A stretch of DNA of 64,000 nucleotides from Eutreptiella sp. 'Long Island Sound 2002' (GCA_964036045.1 OZ038389.1:34910444-34974443), one strand, 5' to 3'. Numbered from the stretch's first letter, positions 1 through 11,587 are shown. The notes: generated by a model not told the origin, from the sequence alone. Made by a program: numbers and translations.

Positions 1-1159
1 AGCCTGCATGCTGGGGCTCTAGGGACTTCAATGGTGCCCCCTGTTTTAATTCCCAATTTGGGGTGAGGGCGTTTGGGTGCAGATATGCCAAGCCCTCCCC
101 TCCTGGCCCCCGTGCCAAACAGAACCCCATTGCAGTCATGGGGGACTTGTGGCACGTGAACTGGCATGTTGGGGAGTCAGGCCGGCAATCACAGAGAACT
201 TTCAGGTTCCACGCTTTGGGTATGTTAGTAGCCACGAGGAAATTGTCTCAGAAGTGTGCCAGGCTGAACCACATGGTGCCCCTGGTCCAGAAGACATACC
301 CGTCTTCTAAAAGGTTCAGTGACCCCCAGTCTCTCAGCCTTTTCCCATTTTCCTTCACCCCCCAGAGTGTGTGCAGATCTGCACTTTGTGCAGAGAAAGG
401 GCCCCCCATGGGGATGCTGATTTTTCTGCTCCACAATTTCCCCACCGCCTGCAGTACGTTGTTGTGAAGGAGTTCAAATTTCAGCATTTTTGCAATCAGG
501 GAACGCCATCATTGACGTCCCACACACACATTGCACAGCGGATATGTGAAGCCTGTCCGTCTGCACAGCTGTACCCAGGTTTACCGCAAGCCTGAATGAG
601 TTGGTCCAGCACCGCCATGTCGGCGTTCCAAGCCCCGCATATCCCACCGACCATTAAATCACGGGGGAGTACACACACACACTCTTGTAGTATACAATAC
701 AGTACAATACAAACAGTGGGTGCACACTTGGAGTATTTGCCAGAGCAATCTTCAGATCCTGCAGCGCAAACTGCAGCACAGACCAGGATCAGACACTAAC
801 ACACCCAACACACAGCAACACACAGACAGGACACATTCAGCGACTGGTGCTCGGGGCTCACTGCAACCTGGGTTCAACCAAGTCATCCCTCTCCATCAGC
901 GAGCACCTTGGTGTGACGTCTCACTGACATCGCTAACTTCTTGGAGGGGTAAGCCGCTGCACCAAGGGTCCAGTCGCTCAGTACACGCAGCACAGAGGTA
1001 CAAGCAGTACTATGCAGCAGTACGCAGCACACCTGTAACACACTGTAACCGGTATATTGCCCTCCAAACTGGTGCGGACCCAATCGTCGTCAAGCCGGCG
1101 TGCTGCTTGCCATGGGCTTCCACGGGAATGGCACCTCAGCACCGACTCAGATATCAAAA

Positions 1160-1160
<1 letters not shown>
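1..1160. other. No supportable gene
   Basis: Only short overlapping frames are present, with no recognisable motif and no paired splice sites. Unique-looking non-coding sequence. Confidence 0.5.

Positions 1161-1224
<64 letters not shown>
1161..1224. repeat. (CA)n microsatellite
   Basis: An uninterrupted CA dinucleotide run of about 64 bp. It opens spurious Thr-His and Cys-Val frames on the two strands, which are not genes. Confidence 0.97.
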
Positions 1225-1225
<1 letters not shown>

Positions 1226-2246
1226 CATTCCATGGTCCTGCCCGCAGGCAGTCCCTAGTCTTGTAATCCGCATCGCACATCTGCACTGTGTTGCCCTGCG
1301 GTGATGGCTGTGTCTGGTGGCTTGGCCCTGGCCTCTTGCATCATGTTTCGGACTGTGCACCACCAGTACCAGAACCAACCCCAAAACCATCACTCATAAC
1401 ACCACATGCAAAGGCCAAAAGGTGAAATTCTCATCTCATGGGAGTGTGTGTGAGTCTTGCTTGACTCTGTTCCTGGCACGACGCACTGGGACCAGACAAA
1501 GGCTCTGGAAGCATGTATCACAGCCAGTTGGCCGATGTCTGCAAGGTCTGCAAGAATGACTAGTGGGTGGAGCTACTGGTGGTGAGGATAGAAGATCTGT
1601 GGCTGTGGAAAAACCTGGGGCTGGGCACAGTGGCCATGGGACTGTGGCTACTGGTGGCATCAGGGCCACCACAATATACAAGTAGCCAGAACTGCCTGCA
1701 ACTGCTGCCATAGGGACCCCAGCCAGAGTCTCTCATCTCTCGTCAACCTGTTGCTCAATTACCGCACTACTCCGCCAGTTTACATGCACAAATGCGGTGC
1801 TCAACCATCCGGACTCCCTTTTTCCTCTTCTACTAACCCGGCCCTGATCTTCTTCAGTTTGTTGTTTCTGAGGCAGCTGGGCTGTGCGGTTGGCAACTGT
1901 GAAAGCCCATGCAGGGATGTATAGAAGAGGGGGGGGGGGGGGATGGGGGCTGACCCCCGCCCTCGTCCTGTGGTTGTCAACCCACACCACAAAATTGTGC
2001 TTTCGCAACAGTATGATTCTTGAGGGGGGCTCCAAGCTGCCAGCCTGATGAGGTCAGCTTCTCAGTCTGCATGACGGCCGGTGGTTAGAGACACACTCCT
2101 GCGGACAGAAAGACGAGGCGCACAAACAGGGAAGATGAAGGACAAGGCGTTGGAGGCCCGACGTCACGACGGCAGTCGCGCAGAGGGAAATACAGGTTAG
2201 TATTACAAGGGAGAGACCTGTCAAAGGGGGTGTGTTGGTCTCTTCT

Positions 2247-2248
<2 letters not shown>
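1225..2248. other. No gene seen
   Basis: Contains a G homopolymer near 1930-1942 and nothing else recognisable. No coding motif on either strand. Confidence 0.5.

Positions 2249-2298
<50 letters not shown>
2249..2298. repeat. (CA)n microsatellite
   Basis: About 50 bp of pure CA repeat. A second shorter CA/CG tract lies at about 2419-2442. Confidence 0.97.
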
Positions 2299-2299
<1 letters not shown>

Positions 2300-2300
<1 letters not shown>

Positions 2301-3035
2301 ACGCATGCACGGACGCTCAGAGGGCAATCTGAGCAAGCAATGCAAGACGGACGTGCACTGCACCGCCCAGAAAACGAATCTTGTCAAGTACAGGAGAAAT
2401 ACACAAACATGTCCCTCACACACACACACACACGCGCGCGCACTTTGAGAACCGCGAGACAAGAACAGACCAAAGAAAAGCGGTTGAAGAAAGCTCCTCA
2501 GGAACTGCCAAGCAGTCCTGGACGTCTTTCGGTCTGTCGAAGACAGCACAGTGCACAGTGCAATGCGCTGCAAACAGATTGGTTCTTCAGCAGACCGCAG
2601 CTTTGCTTGTAGGCTCGACCCGATCCCCTGTCCACTGCCCTGCTCTGTTCACCCACACCCTGTCTCAAGCCACCCTCCACCCTTGCAGCTGGTGCGTCGC
2701 AAGGCAGTAACAAATCTGAAATCCTCCACCATCGACTACCGGACAGTGGCGATCACATGCGGCACGCGTTGGGAGTGGTGGTGGGGGCAGGACACTGATG
2801 GATGAAAGTGAAACAGATGCACCTGGTCTGATATCTGCAGCTTCAGCCCTAAACGTATCAAGTAATTTCTGCCGGGCCTGGAAGTGCATCAACCACCATA
2901 CGTTTCTTTGGGCGTCTTGTTCGTGGCTTGTTCAAAGCCTGGAAGGGTACCAATGTGCTTCAAACCCACAGCGCACCCCACGATCAGAGTGCAATGTCTG
3001 TATAATTTCTGCTGGCCAGGGCGTTCAGCCGCGGC
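2300..3035. other. No gene seen
   Basis: Short frames only. No family motif and no convincing splice pair. Confidence 0.45.
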
Positions 3036-3039
3036 AGTG

Positions 3040-3260
3040 TGACTGGAACTCTGCGCATTACTGCTGCTGGTCTGGTTGCGCCTTTGCAGGTAGTGTGCCA
3101 CATTTGTACTGCCCTGTTGTCCAGTACTACCGTGGCGTCTGAGATTACATCATGTACCTGGCAGTATTCCATGAGCTCTCCTCTACATGATGCCTGTGGT
3201 CCCGTCAAGCACCCATACTGTTGAAAACTGGGTGTCACCACTGCCCATCCTGCTCCATGT
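3040..3260 (-). pseudogene. RNase H domain remnant of a non-LTR retrotransposon
   Basis: Read on the minus strand, this stretch has the type I RNase H order expected in LINE elements. A first beta-strand reads GAGWAVV. An acidic site lies in CRGELM (the conserved Glu), followed by VVLDNRAVQ with the conserved Asp. The last part of the fold, with the terminal His and Asp, is not recognisable. The frame stays open for 208 codons (2984-3610), but only the central 50 or so residues look like the family. No reverse transcriptase frame is adjacent, so this is a decayed fragment. It differs in sequence from the RNase H frames at 8.9, 14.2 and 27.3 kb, suggesting a separate element lineage. Confidence 0.55.
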
Positions 3261-3974
3261 TGTGTCTTCGGAGGAGACCCCCTTTGGGCGGGAGATGCAC
3301 TGCCGGCCCGTAGCAGCCTATCAAGGTGGCTACCGTAGCCGTGTTCTTGCTCCCTCATCCCTGCGATGCTGAGTCTACTTGGCCTAGTGCCGGTGTGGGG
3401 GTCTATCACCCATTTTTTGGCTGGGGTTGGTGATGAGGACAGGAGGCAGAGCCACAGACTGCACTGGCCACATACAAATATAGAGGCACAGGGTGAAACA
3501 AAGGCGTTACCCCCACTCACTACGTTCAAAGAATAGGGAGGGTTTGCGCACAGCGTGGGCACAGCGGAAATGATTTGGTAGACTTTACCACCACTAGCAC
3601 CACCCGCCACACCAAAACCACCACATGCCAGCGGCCAAAAGCTGAAATAGAAACCTCAGTTTGAAGAGAGTCTTTGAGCATATCCACAAAAGAGGGGTAG
3701 AAATTGGCGATGTGACCCCGGCCGTTTTGAAATCCCATGGCCCTCCTCCGTGCGCACCCGACACAGAGCAGTGACAAAGGGAGTCCGCGGGTTCCGTTGG
3801 CACAACCGACCAAGGGAGGGGAAGGGAGCGCACGGGGGAGGATAGGCAAGACCGGTAGAACCACGGCACTTGGTGGTGAGAGGCCAATGATCCCCCCCCA
3901 CCGATGGAGGAACGGGCTCAGAGGGAAAGGAAGTGCGTCGAAGCAGAGGGAGGAGGTCAGCGTCGGTTTGCTGG

Positions 3975-4063
3975 CGACAGCATTTATTACTCGCTGTCTA
4001 GATGCGACGAATCAGAACATCATGCCCAAAGGATTATTCACATGCCTGACCTTTGAGGTCACC
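3975..4063. repeat. Direct duplication, copy 1
   Basis: About 89 bp repeated with roughly 85-90% identity at 4928-5014. It runs from CGACAGCATTTAT to CTTTGAGGTCACC. Flanking sequence is unrelated, so this is a dispersed short duplication rather than a tandem array. Confidence 0.85.
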
Positions 4064-4693
4064 AAGAGACATGCTACGTATCTGCCAAGTCGGAGAATGA
4101 AAGCCTACACTTACGGGGCGAGAGCCGACAGAGGGAGCGCTGTGTAAATGCGCGGCAAGTCCTGAGTAAACACACGTCTGAGGGGGCAGGGGCGTGTGCA
4201 GAGGGTTCCCGTCTCGCGTTGACAAACGCGGGTTGGCTGAGTCGCTGTGGTGCTGCAGGTACCGCAACTAAAGCGGGTGATGAAGAAGTCGTCCCCTTCC
4301 GGGGGGAGGGGGGGGGGCTGCGTGCCACTAGCAGAGGGGGGGTTCCCCGCCAGCGACTTGCACACAGTGCCCGCGAGATGGTAGAGAAGACCCGGCAAGG
4401 ACGCCCTCTCTCTGAAGCCATGCCGGAGGGTGGGTGAGTCAACGTTGGCGCGGCCCACCTGGTGGCAATGCAGTCCTCATGGTGGACTGAATATTCCCGG
4501 CCACGCCTAGAGCAAAGCAGCACTGCCTGTGTTCCATGGGCGCTGGAAAATTGGCCTGGGCCCACGGGGGGGGGGGGTCACGGATGTCCATTTTCCCACC
4601 CCCCCCCCGCCTTCCTGACCAGCGGTGACAGGGGTATGATCCAGGTAGGCCCCACAAATACAGTCCAAGGGGGGGGGGGGGGTACCCCCCACT

Positions 4694-4746
4694 TGTGTAT
4701 AGTCAAAAGAATCAGCGTGATGCGCTGATCCTTTTGACTGTACACA
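4694..4746. repeat. Foldback (hairpin) element, family member 1
   Basis: Two 24-nt arms (4694-4717 and 4723-4746) are complementary with two mismatches around a 5-nt loop. The arms carry AGTCAAAAG and ATCAGCG. G homopolymers lie close by on both sides (about 4670-4682 and 4747-4757). Related foldbacks with the core TCAAAATGATCAGCGC are at 8827-8891 and 42099-42152, and a half-site lies near 53346. Confidence 0.85.
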
Positions 4747-4927
4747 GGGGGGGGGGGGCAGGCTGTCACGGCTGCCAGTTTCTCAGACATGGTTGGGGCC
4801 GGCCTGTCACGGATGTCGATTCCCCCCCCCCCTCCCCCCGGGCGCAAGCTAATTTTCCGATTCCCCATTTGCACATGCCACACGTTCACAGGCTCCCCCT
4901 GTCCACACCCACCGTCCAATCATTGAT

Positions 4928-5014
4928 CGACAGCATTTATCACTCGCTGTCTCGGCAACGAATCATAACATCGTGCTCAAAGGATTCCGCAAATGCCTGA
5001 CCTTTGAGGTCACC
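4928..5014. repeat. Direct duplication, copy 2
   Basis: Partner of 3975-4063. It differs at about ten positions, including a small deletion. Confidence 0.85.
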
Positions 5015-5377
5015 GATGATGCACCTCGCTGGCCAGTTGTGACAGAAGGATGGCTCCCGGAGGCTGTTGAAATGTGCATCTGCATTGGCCTCTGCAATGT
5101 GGGGGATCACAAGTTAGGGCCATGCCGCAAGTGCACCTGCAAGGCACCGCAGGGTTGACGAGTCGATTGCTCACGCTACCACCAGGGTGTGTGTCCATTG
5201 CGTGGCAGCTACAGCACCCGCAGCAGCATCGTAGTCATTAATTTCTGACTGTTGCCATCTGCTTTGTGATTGCTGGCCGGCAAGAGCATGTGATGCGGCA
5301 TGTCATGGTCTTGTTGGGTGTTCCTCACCGCACGAAGCAACACGCTATGCTCATGTGATGCGACCTGTTTGAAAGAA

Positions 5378-5548
5378 TTAGCTTGGGAAGTTGGCCTTCA
5401 TCGTCACCACCATGCCTCCGGGCACTTCCTTTAAGGACTGCTTGAACAGAGGGGTCAAATACGTGAGAGGAGGGTAGAGCACCTCCTTTTCTCCGGGATA
5501 TATGGACAGCCAGTCCAATTCAGCACCGAGCTCCATTGGAGATTCCAC
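5378..5548 (-). CDS. ADP-ribosyltransferase-fold protein, terminal exon (E-x-E motif)
   Basis: Minus-strand exon of 56 codons plus a TAA stop (5378-5380). It opens after a TTCAG acceptor in phase 0. It encodes a conserved turn LDWLSIYPGEKEV followed by YPPLTYL. In ART-fold proteins of the R-S-E class this is the strand carrying the catalytic Glu-x-Glu (here EKE) that positions NAD+. It completes the fold begun at 10612-11049: that exon ends in phase 0 after LLFRIK, and this one continues in phase 0, as homologous single-exon proteins would read. The C-terminus (VVTMKANFPS) is a plausible natural end. The substrate is unknown. Such domains are common in protist genomes as well as in toxins, and nothing here indicates secretion. 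Confidence 0.85.
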   Translation of the reverse strand: MESPMELGAELDWLSIYPGEKEVLYPPLTYLTPLFKQSLKEVPGGMVVTMKANFPS

Positions 5549-8544
5549 CTGAACACAAAATGGGTGGCCTGGAAGACGGGGCCAATTGGGAGACTAGGAC
5601 AGGCCATTGCTTACAGGGGGGGGGGGAGTTTGCCAGGGGACAATTTCGATGGGGATAATTTCGACAGGGGAAAATTTCGCCACCTCCAGGAATCTTGAGG
5701 CTTGTTGTCATATACCAGTGGGCTCTGGATGATCCCTGTTATTTCTTGGTGGGCTCTGGATGGTCACGCGACAGCAAAACGGAAGGTTGCGTTCTCTTGA
5801 TACCGACCAATGGCGATTTTTTTCAAAACCTGGGGCAACACGGCATTCCAATGCATTCCGGGCACAACCACTGCATGTTGCAAACAAAAACATCCCTGGT
5901 CCCTTCTCTCTGCTTGGCACATCTGAATTCACAGTACTCACCTGTCACATGCTACAAAAATTTCGCCACTTTTCTCAACGGCCAAATTTTCGCCGCGAAA
6001 TCCCCCCCCCCTGTAGTGGCCCCAGGGGGGGGGGGGGTCAGATATTCAGTAAAGAGGCCGGGAATTTGAGGCCCATTTTAGGCACACAAACTTTGTTTTG
6101 GCCTCTGGCCCACCCACCCACCCACCCACCCACCCACCCCCCTTAGTCCAATGGTTCGTTGATTCATTGAGATTGTGACGTCTAAGATACAGCGTGTGAT
6201 TAACAGTGGTTTTCATACAGGGCACCGGGTGGTGCCAATCAGTCCTTGCAAAGAGAGAAGCGTCCGTCAATGACTGACTGCATCCTACCACTGCACACGT
6301 TCCTTGGGCTGCAAAAGCATCGCACTCATTCGGCCTCACCCGCCGGGGGAAGGGGGGGGGTGTATTTTGCCCACGAAGCAATGGCATGGACGTGATGGCT
6401 GGGCGACCGGTGATTTTGAAGGGGGGCTTAGCAAGGGAGGGTGTGTGGGACAAAACCCCGCAAGATGTTGCCGCTCAAGAGGGGGGGGGTGCTTATGTGC
6501 AGTTCTAGACCACAAGACGGGGCAAATTGGGAGACTAGGAGTTTGAGAAATGTTACAGTGAAAAGTAGTTGCCTTACATTGAGTGCAGGGACCTCTGTGA
6601 ATGTCACAGCAAACGCTCGGTTGCCGCTGCAGGCCCTGCCTTGGGGGCCTGTCCACACAGCATGGGACCAGCACACGATATTGGGGTGACTGTACCAGAC
6701 TCAACCCCAAACCTACCAACCACTTAAAACACACTGCAAAGGCCAAAAGCTGACACGATCTCATTTTTTGGGACTGCGTGTGAGTCTCGCTTGCCTCAGC
6801 ATTCGAATTTCAGAAATCAACCACCATGTGCCAAGCATCGCTGAATGATCAGTCTGCAAGGGGAGGCTCTGGTTGAGTGGGCTGACCCTTGTCCATTCAC
6901 ATGGTTTGAGCAGGCTTCTTCCCCTGACTTCAAAATGTCCCACGCCACAAAATAAACTTCTATTGGCTCCGGGAAGGCACCTCAGAGAGGGATGCTAGAT
7001 ACCAGAGTCACTTAGGCAGGCAGACACTCCGTCAATCAGTCAGTCTGTCCGTCGGTCAGTGAAAGAATCAGTCAGTCAGTCAGTCAATCAGGCAGGCAAT
7101 CAACCGGTCAGTGCGAGGAGGGCACCCTCTGTACTGGTGCGAGGGGGGCATGGCGGGAGAGAGCCCACAAAGCTATGCAAAACTCCACTGCGTCTAGGCC
7201 TACTCCTGTCCTCCAAGGCCAAAAAGATCCACATCTTGAATTGTGACATGGGCCATAGAAGGGGTCCAATGTTTGGGTAAAAAAAACACCCCTCAGGAAA
7301 GGCAAAAAAAAATTTCGGCGCCTTTGGTGCCGACCCTTTCCCCCAAAATCTCAAATTGGACTGTTGGCAAGGAGTGCCTATCAGAACGTACGTGGCCATG
7401 GCGGAGGTTGACGCCTCCCTGTGTGAGGACTGATCACAAAGTCGTGAAGCAGGGAAAGCCTTGGAGTTCTACATAAGCAAACACCATGCCAAACTCCCCC
7501 CTCTTGCGCCTCTGGCTACCACAACCCGACTGGGGTCCGGCATTTAAACCCCCCCTGCCTTCCCCACCCCATGGCTTGCAGTGTAAGGACTGCATCGAGG
7601 GGGGCGGCCCGTTTGAATTCCCGACCCCAACACCCCCCTCCCCCCCCTCCAAACACCCCCAAAGTTTTCAAACCCGTCTTTCTACTGCGCTAAGTGCGCC
7701 CCCTTAAGTGATCCAAGCTTCCCTCTCAAGACAGTTGCAAGCTACCTTCCCTTCACATAAGACACAAGGCACAATGGGGAAAGCCATGAACGGCGATGGT
7801 CGCCACCCCGGGTATTGGTTAGGAATATAGGACACCGGGTGTCTAGAGACACAGGAGTTTCCATGGCCATGGCTTGCCGAAGCAACTCAATGGCAGTTAA
7901 TCAGATTTGAATCAGAATCGAATCACAATATTTAAGCAGTGCACGCCACAAAGGATGGCGCCATCGATGCGGGGCACACCAACCCCAAATCGCCCCCCCC
8001 CCCCCCCCCACCACTATGGGACATTGAAGTGTGTACACCGGTTCAAACTCCAAACGACGCCGCCTGGCGACCCCGGTGCACCTCTCGGTAACACGAGTAC
8101 CAAGGCCAGAGGGACCAGATGCCATTCTGCCATTCTTCTGGTAGAAAGGTACCTCTGGCTTATTGGCTACTAACGAGCATCTGTCTTCTTCTTGCACTGC
8201 CATCACTCAGCTTTCCAATCGGGGGGTTAGTGCATGGGCATGGTGCTTGTTCAGATACCGAACCCCAACACCCTGGCCCCTCCGGATCTCAGGCTGCCAC
8301 ACAGGTCCTGACCATTATTGTCTTGGTGCCTTTTTTGGCCATGGGCTACGGGCATTGCTATGATTATTGGCTACGGGAGGGGGTAAACATGTTTTTTCAC
8401 CCAATGCCTCCATGCTCGAAATACTCAGAATTTTATGGGGATTTCAAATATGGATGGAAATCATAAATCAAATTTGGACGCTCCCCCCTTCCCCCCTGCA
8501 GATGCACACTGCAACGCACACAAGTTGGTGCTGGAGTCGGCACT
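5549..8544 (-). other. Part of the 5.06 kb intron of the ART gene; repeats
   Basis: Intron sequence between the two ART exons (whole intron 5549-10611). It contains G/C homopolymers, a CCCA repeat at about 6112-6138, a CAGT-type repeat at about 7031-7090, and dispersed motifs built around AAATTTCGCC. A block at about 6055-6110 recurs diverged at about 9845-9905. A block at about 5700-5765 (GGGCTCTGGATGGT) recurs at about 10370-10430. No gene supported. Confidence 0.6.
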
Positions 8545-8752
8545 TGGTCAACAGCACGGGCAATAGCCCGTCTCCGGGACAGCCGACCCCCGGAGTAGTC
8601 AAACAGGACAAGTCATCCGGGGGCTCCGTTGACACAACCAAAACACGTTCGGGCCCACAAAGGGTCAGAATGAGCAGTAGCGAGAGGCCAATAGGCGCCG
8701 CCAAAGGCAAACAATCAGATACCGAGGCCTTGTGCCAACCCCCCCCCCCCCA
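8545..8752 (+). repeat. Dispersed repeat family A, copy 1
   Basis: About 205 bp, marked by AGAGGCCAATAGGCGCCGCC and a 3' end TTGTGCCAACCCC next to a C run. Inverted near-full copy at 35632-35815. Partial copies lie at 40935-41012, 41430-41510 (inverted) and 45552-45645, with a short piece at 36022-36050. No coding capacity is evident. It may be a SINE- or MITE-like element. I see no clear Pol III boxes. Confidence 0.8.
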
Positions 8753-8826
8753 CCCGCAGACGTGGCCCGGTTACTCGGACTCCAACGTTGGGGGTAAAAA
8801 CAATTGTTTTGGAAAACAACTTTCAC

Positions 8827-8891
8827 CCCAATATACATGATTCAAAATGATCAGCGCAACGAGGCGGTCATTTTGAGCCATGTATATTGGG
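8827..8891. repeat. Foldback element, family member 2
   Basis: Arms 8827-8850 and 8868-8891 are complementary with two mismatches around a 17-nt loop that includes TCAGCGCAACGAGG. The core TCAAAATGATCAGCGC matches the element at 42099-42152. It lies inside the ART gene intron, immediately 3' of the RNase H frame. Confidence 0.88.
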
Positions 8892-8905
8892 TTCCCAGAA
8901 AGGTG

Positions 8906-9733
8906 CTAGCCGCAGAACAGGAAACAGGGAGAATGAAAGTGGGGGTTAGAATGCCCCGTCGGGGAAATGACCCGGGTGGTAGGAGCGCCCGGGCCCATAT
9001 GCCGACATTGGATACCTCTGAGCTCTGTGGCAGGGTGGGCTCTGAGGGGTCGGGGTCTTCCACTGGTATCCACTCTTGCAACTCTACAATGGGGTCCTCG
9101 TATATTTCCGTCCTCCGGTTCCGGGGGTCGTCGCGGGTGAATGGAAATACGTCCAAAAAGTAGGGGGGATTCTCTGCGGCCCACATCCACTAGGTGGTCC
9201 GCTCGCGTGTTCCCCGGGATATCAATATGGGACGGTGTGTGGAGCCATTTCACCTCGACCCCCACTGCTTCCACTATATCTAAGATTGCCTCCGACATGA
9301 CCCCGTGTTTCACTGGCCCTTGTGCGGTGCACCATTTGTGTCGGAGCCACCGTTGGGCCCAGCCCATCACACCATTAACGATCAGTTGGCAGTCGGGGCA
9401 GATCAGTATTCTGCCTCCCCGCTGATGGTGCTGCAGGGCGTACAGTGAGGCTCGGAGTTCCCCTCGGATATTGGTTTGTGCTTCATCCGTGGGGATATAT
9501 TCCGCCCCCTCACGCTCATCTCCAAAGAACACTCCATACCCGCCCACCCGCCCCGCTTCTGGATGGTCTTCAGATGATCCATCTGGGTAGGCGATGGTCC
9601 ACCCCTGCTCCCTGTACACCTGCACTATGCGTTCGTGCTCCGCCCGCAGGGCATCCGCCTGCTCATACTTTTTTTGTCGTTTCCTTGATGGGAACCACAG
9701 TTTTGGGGGGGAGCGTGTTGCCGACACCACCAC
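8906..9733 (-). CDS. Type I RNase H domain ORF, retrotransposon-derived, intronic
   Basis: An uninterrupted minus-strand frame of 275 codons in which about residues 45-185 form a type I RNase H fold. It has YPDGSS (first Asp), NIRGELRASLYAL (Glu), ICPDCQLIVNGV (Asp), a basic handle region (RWLRHKWCTAQG), and the tail LHTPSHIDIPGNTRADHLV with the His and final Asp. All four catalytic acids are visible, so it could be active on RNA in RNA-DNA hybrids. The frame starts at GTG with no ATG, and a basic Lys/Arg-rich stretch precedes the domain. No reverse transcriptase is adjacent. It lies in the same orientation inside the 5 kb ART intron. Best read as a LINE 3' fragment with an intact domain, or a domesticated domain. 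The last 80 codons look like read-through. Confidence 0.75.
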   Translation of the reverse strand: MVVSATRSPPKLWFPSRKRQKKYEQADALRAEHERIVQVYREQGWTIAYPDGSSEDHPEAGRVGGYGVFFGDEREGAEYIPTDEAQTNIRGELRASLYALQHHQRGGRILICPDCQLIVNGVMGWAQRWLRHKWCTAQGPVKHGVMSEAILDIVEAVGVEVKWLHTPSHIDIPGNTRADHLVDVGRRESPLLFGRISIHPRRPPEPEDGNIRGPHCRVARVDTSGRPRPLRAHPATELRGIQCRHMGPGAPTTRVISPTGHSNPHFHSPCFLFCG

Positions 9734-10611
9734 TCTCGGGTGTGGGCGGTGGGGGGGGGGGGTTTGGGGTCCTGACCAGCCCCGGCCGACCCCCCCATCC
9801 CCCCCACATCAGAAAATTTTTCCTCTGGCAAAAAATGAAACTCATTGAAGGGGCCAGAAATTGGAGGCCGCTTTGAGGTACACAAACTGTTTTTGGTCCT
9901 CTGGGGTTGCCCACTAGGCAACCTATGCCTACTAGTCAGGCCTACCTACAGGGGGGGGGGGGGGGATTGGTGCCAAGTCACATTGGCTGTGGTTAATTTG
10001 GCGGAAGCCCCTGGATTTCACGTGGTAAATTTGGCGGACACTGCCAGAAGGGTTGTGATGTGTAGGGCTTTGCAAGCTTGGCACAGCTTAGCCACAGGTG
10101 CCACTTCAAGTGCAATTACCTGGCACAATGTCACAGCACAGTACAGCACAGGGGTTTCATTGGAAAAAAGATGGGAAGAGCCGAGAGCAAGGAGAGGGGG
10201 GGTGGACAGTCGACGGTAGACATGAGACAAAATGTGGCCCAAACTCAGAGGCGAATTGGCGGTGGGAAAGGTGGCAGAAGCCCCTGGATTTCGCGCGGTA
10301 AATCTAGCGGCCAAATTGAAACGCCAAATTTCCCACGCCAAATTTACTGCCCACCAAATTCCCCCTGGGCTCTGGATGGTTGCTGTTATTTCCTGGTGGG
10401 GTCTGGATGGTTACTGTTGGTGCTATCAGTGGCCCCCTGTGTTTAACTGACTTTTGTTTGTTTCCTTGTCAGGGGCTGGTTGCTTCGGGGAAGGGGTCGA
10501 GAGCACGGGGGAGGGGTTTAAGGGGTGTGTGTGCCTGTGACTGACTGAAAGGGTCCCCCCTGATGCCCCCCCCCCCCTCTGTACGGTGGAACAGCGATGG
10601 AGGGGGTGCAC
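9734..10611 (-). other. Rest of the ART intron, donor-proximal part
   Basis: Contains G/C runs (9748-9760 and 9951-9965) and repeated AAATTTGGCGG-type motifs at about 9990-10035 and 10255-10370. The intron donor is AAG|GTGCAC at 10611. No coding frame supported. Confidence 0.6.
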
Positions 10612-11049
10612 CTTGATGCGAAACAGCAGCGGAGTGGCGCTATCCGCATATGCAGCCACCACGTCCAAGTCAGAGGACGTGGACATGCAGGCCAACTCAG
10701 TGCCCCCCAACAGAAAGAACTCCTCCGACACCACTCGGTCCTTCATGCCTCTCCATAAGTACTGCGTTTGGAACTTGGTCTTGGTCATGTGCACGGCCCG
10801 CAGCTTCTTCAACGCATCGGAGATAAGCAGAGTCGTCAACGCGAGCGGCGGCTTGTCGACTTTGGCACGCAGAGGGCCGTTGATCAAACGGAAAGTACTG
10901 GAGGTGTACAGGCGTAAAGCCGCAACCTCTGCTTTGGTGAGCTTGGCAATCTTCGCCGGCTTCAACTCCAGAAAGGCTTCCAACATCATACCCTTTCGAC
11001 CTTTATCCTGTACAACTTGACTGTGACCATCGTTACTTCCAACTATTTT
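10612..11049 (-). CDS. ADP-ribosyltransferase-fold protein, penultimate exon (R and S-T-S motifs)
   Basis: Minus-strand exon of exactly 146 codons. The acceptor is a pyrimidine-rich tract ending TCTTCCAG (11050). The donor is AAG|GTGCAC (10611). Both ends are phase 0. It encodes a helical lead (about residues 25-85), then YLWRG (catalytic Arg), EEFFLLGGTELACMSTSSD with the STS motif, and YADSATPLLFRIK. Order and spacing match the R-S-E class of ART-fold enzymes, which transfer ADP-ribose from NAD+. The E-x-E motif is absent here and is supplied by the exon at 5378-5548. The hydrophobic N-terminal codons seen when the frame is extended to 11187 are intronic, so there is no signal peptide. Upstream exons probably include 11588-11714 and 11841-14051, but the join to this exon is unresolved. 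Confidence 0.82.
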
Positions 11050-11587
11050 CTGGAAGATGAAGGAACACACCATGAAGAAGAACAAGAAGCAACAAGCTAA
11101 AGCAAGCGTGGTAGAAGGCACCAAGGCCATGGGTTGACAAGAGAAGGCGTGGTTTGACCTTGGCAAGGTGAAAGCAAATTGTTTCATGCATTTCTTTGCC
11201 GTTGAGTGTTTCTGTGTTCAAGGTGTATGCCTAAAATTGCATGTGCACCTGGACTAGCACCACCCAAAGCTTTCAGACATGTACCTTCATCTGCCTTAGC
11301 CTTAATGTGGAGGAATCTCCCGCTTGAACAAGTGCAGCGAGTGCATATCCCCTGCCCAGCCCGTGCCTGCCAGGCCTGACCACGACCTGGTGGTCATGCA
11401 CCCCCATGTATCCCAACAAGACTACCCCCCGCCCCCTTTGCGAGTCCCCCACCGGCGCGCAACAGTGTCCTCACACCCCCTGGGGAACGTGCCTGAAAAT
11501 ACTCACAGTGATGGTGCCCCCACCCTCCCTGGGTGAACGTCAGGGGACGACGAAGACATAACAGCAGATGCCAAAAAAAAAGCGCAC

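Larger units (their letters stand above)
3611..5377. other. Repeat-rich DNA without a gene, 3' of the ART gene
   Basis: Holds many G/C homopolymers (for example 4567-4577 and 4670-4682), a direct duplication (3975-4063 and 4928-5014) and a foldback element (4694-4746). No coding frame is supported. Confidence 0.5.

Noticed and set aside
1161-1304. Thr-His and Cys-Val repeat proteins in the CA tracts
   Set aside because: Pure dinucleotide translation on both strands, with no flanking coding evidence.
11050-11187. N-terminal signal anchor (ALACCFLFFFMVCSFIF) on the ART protein
   Set aside because: The hydrophobic stretch is the pyrimidine-rich end of an intron just before a clear CAG acceptor at 11050.
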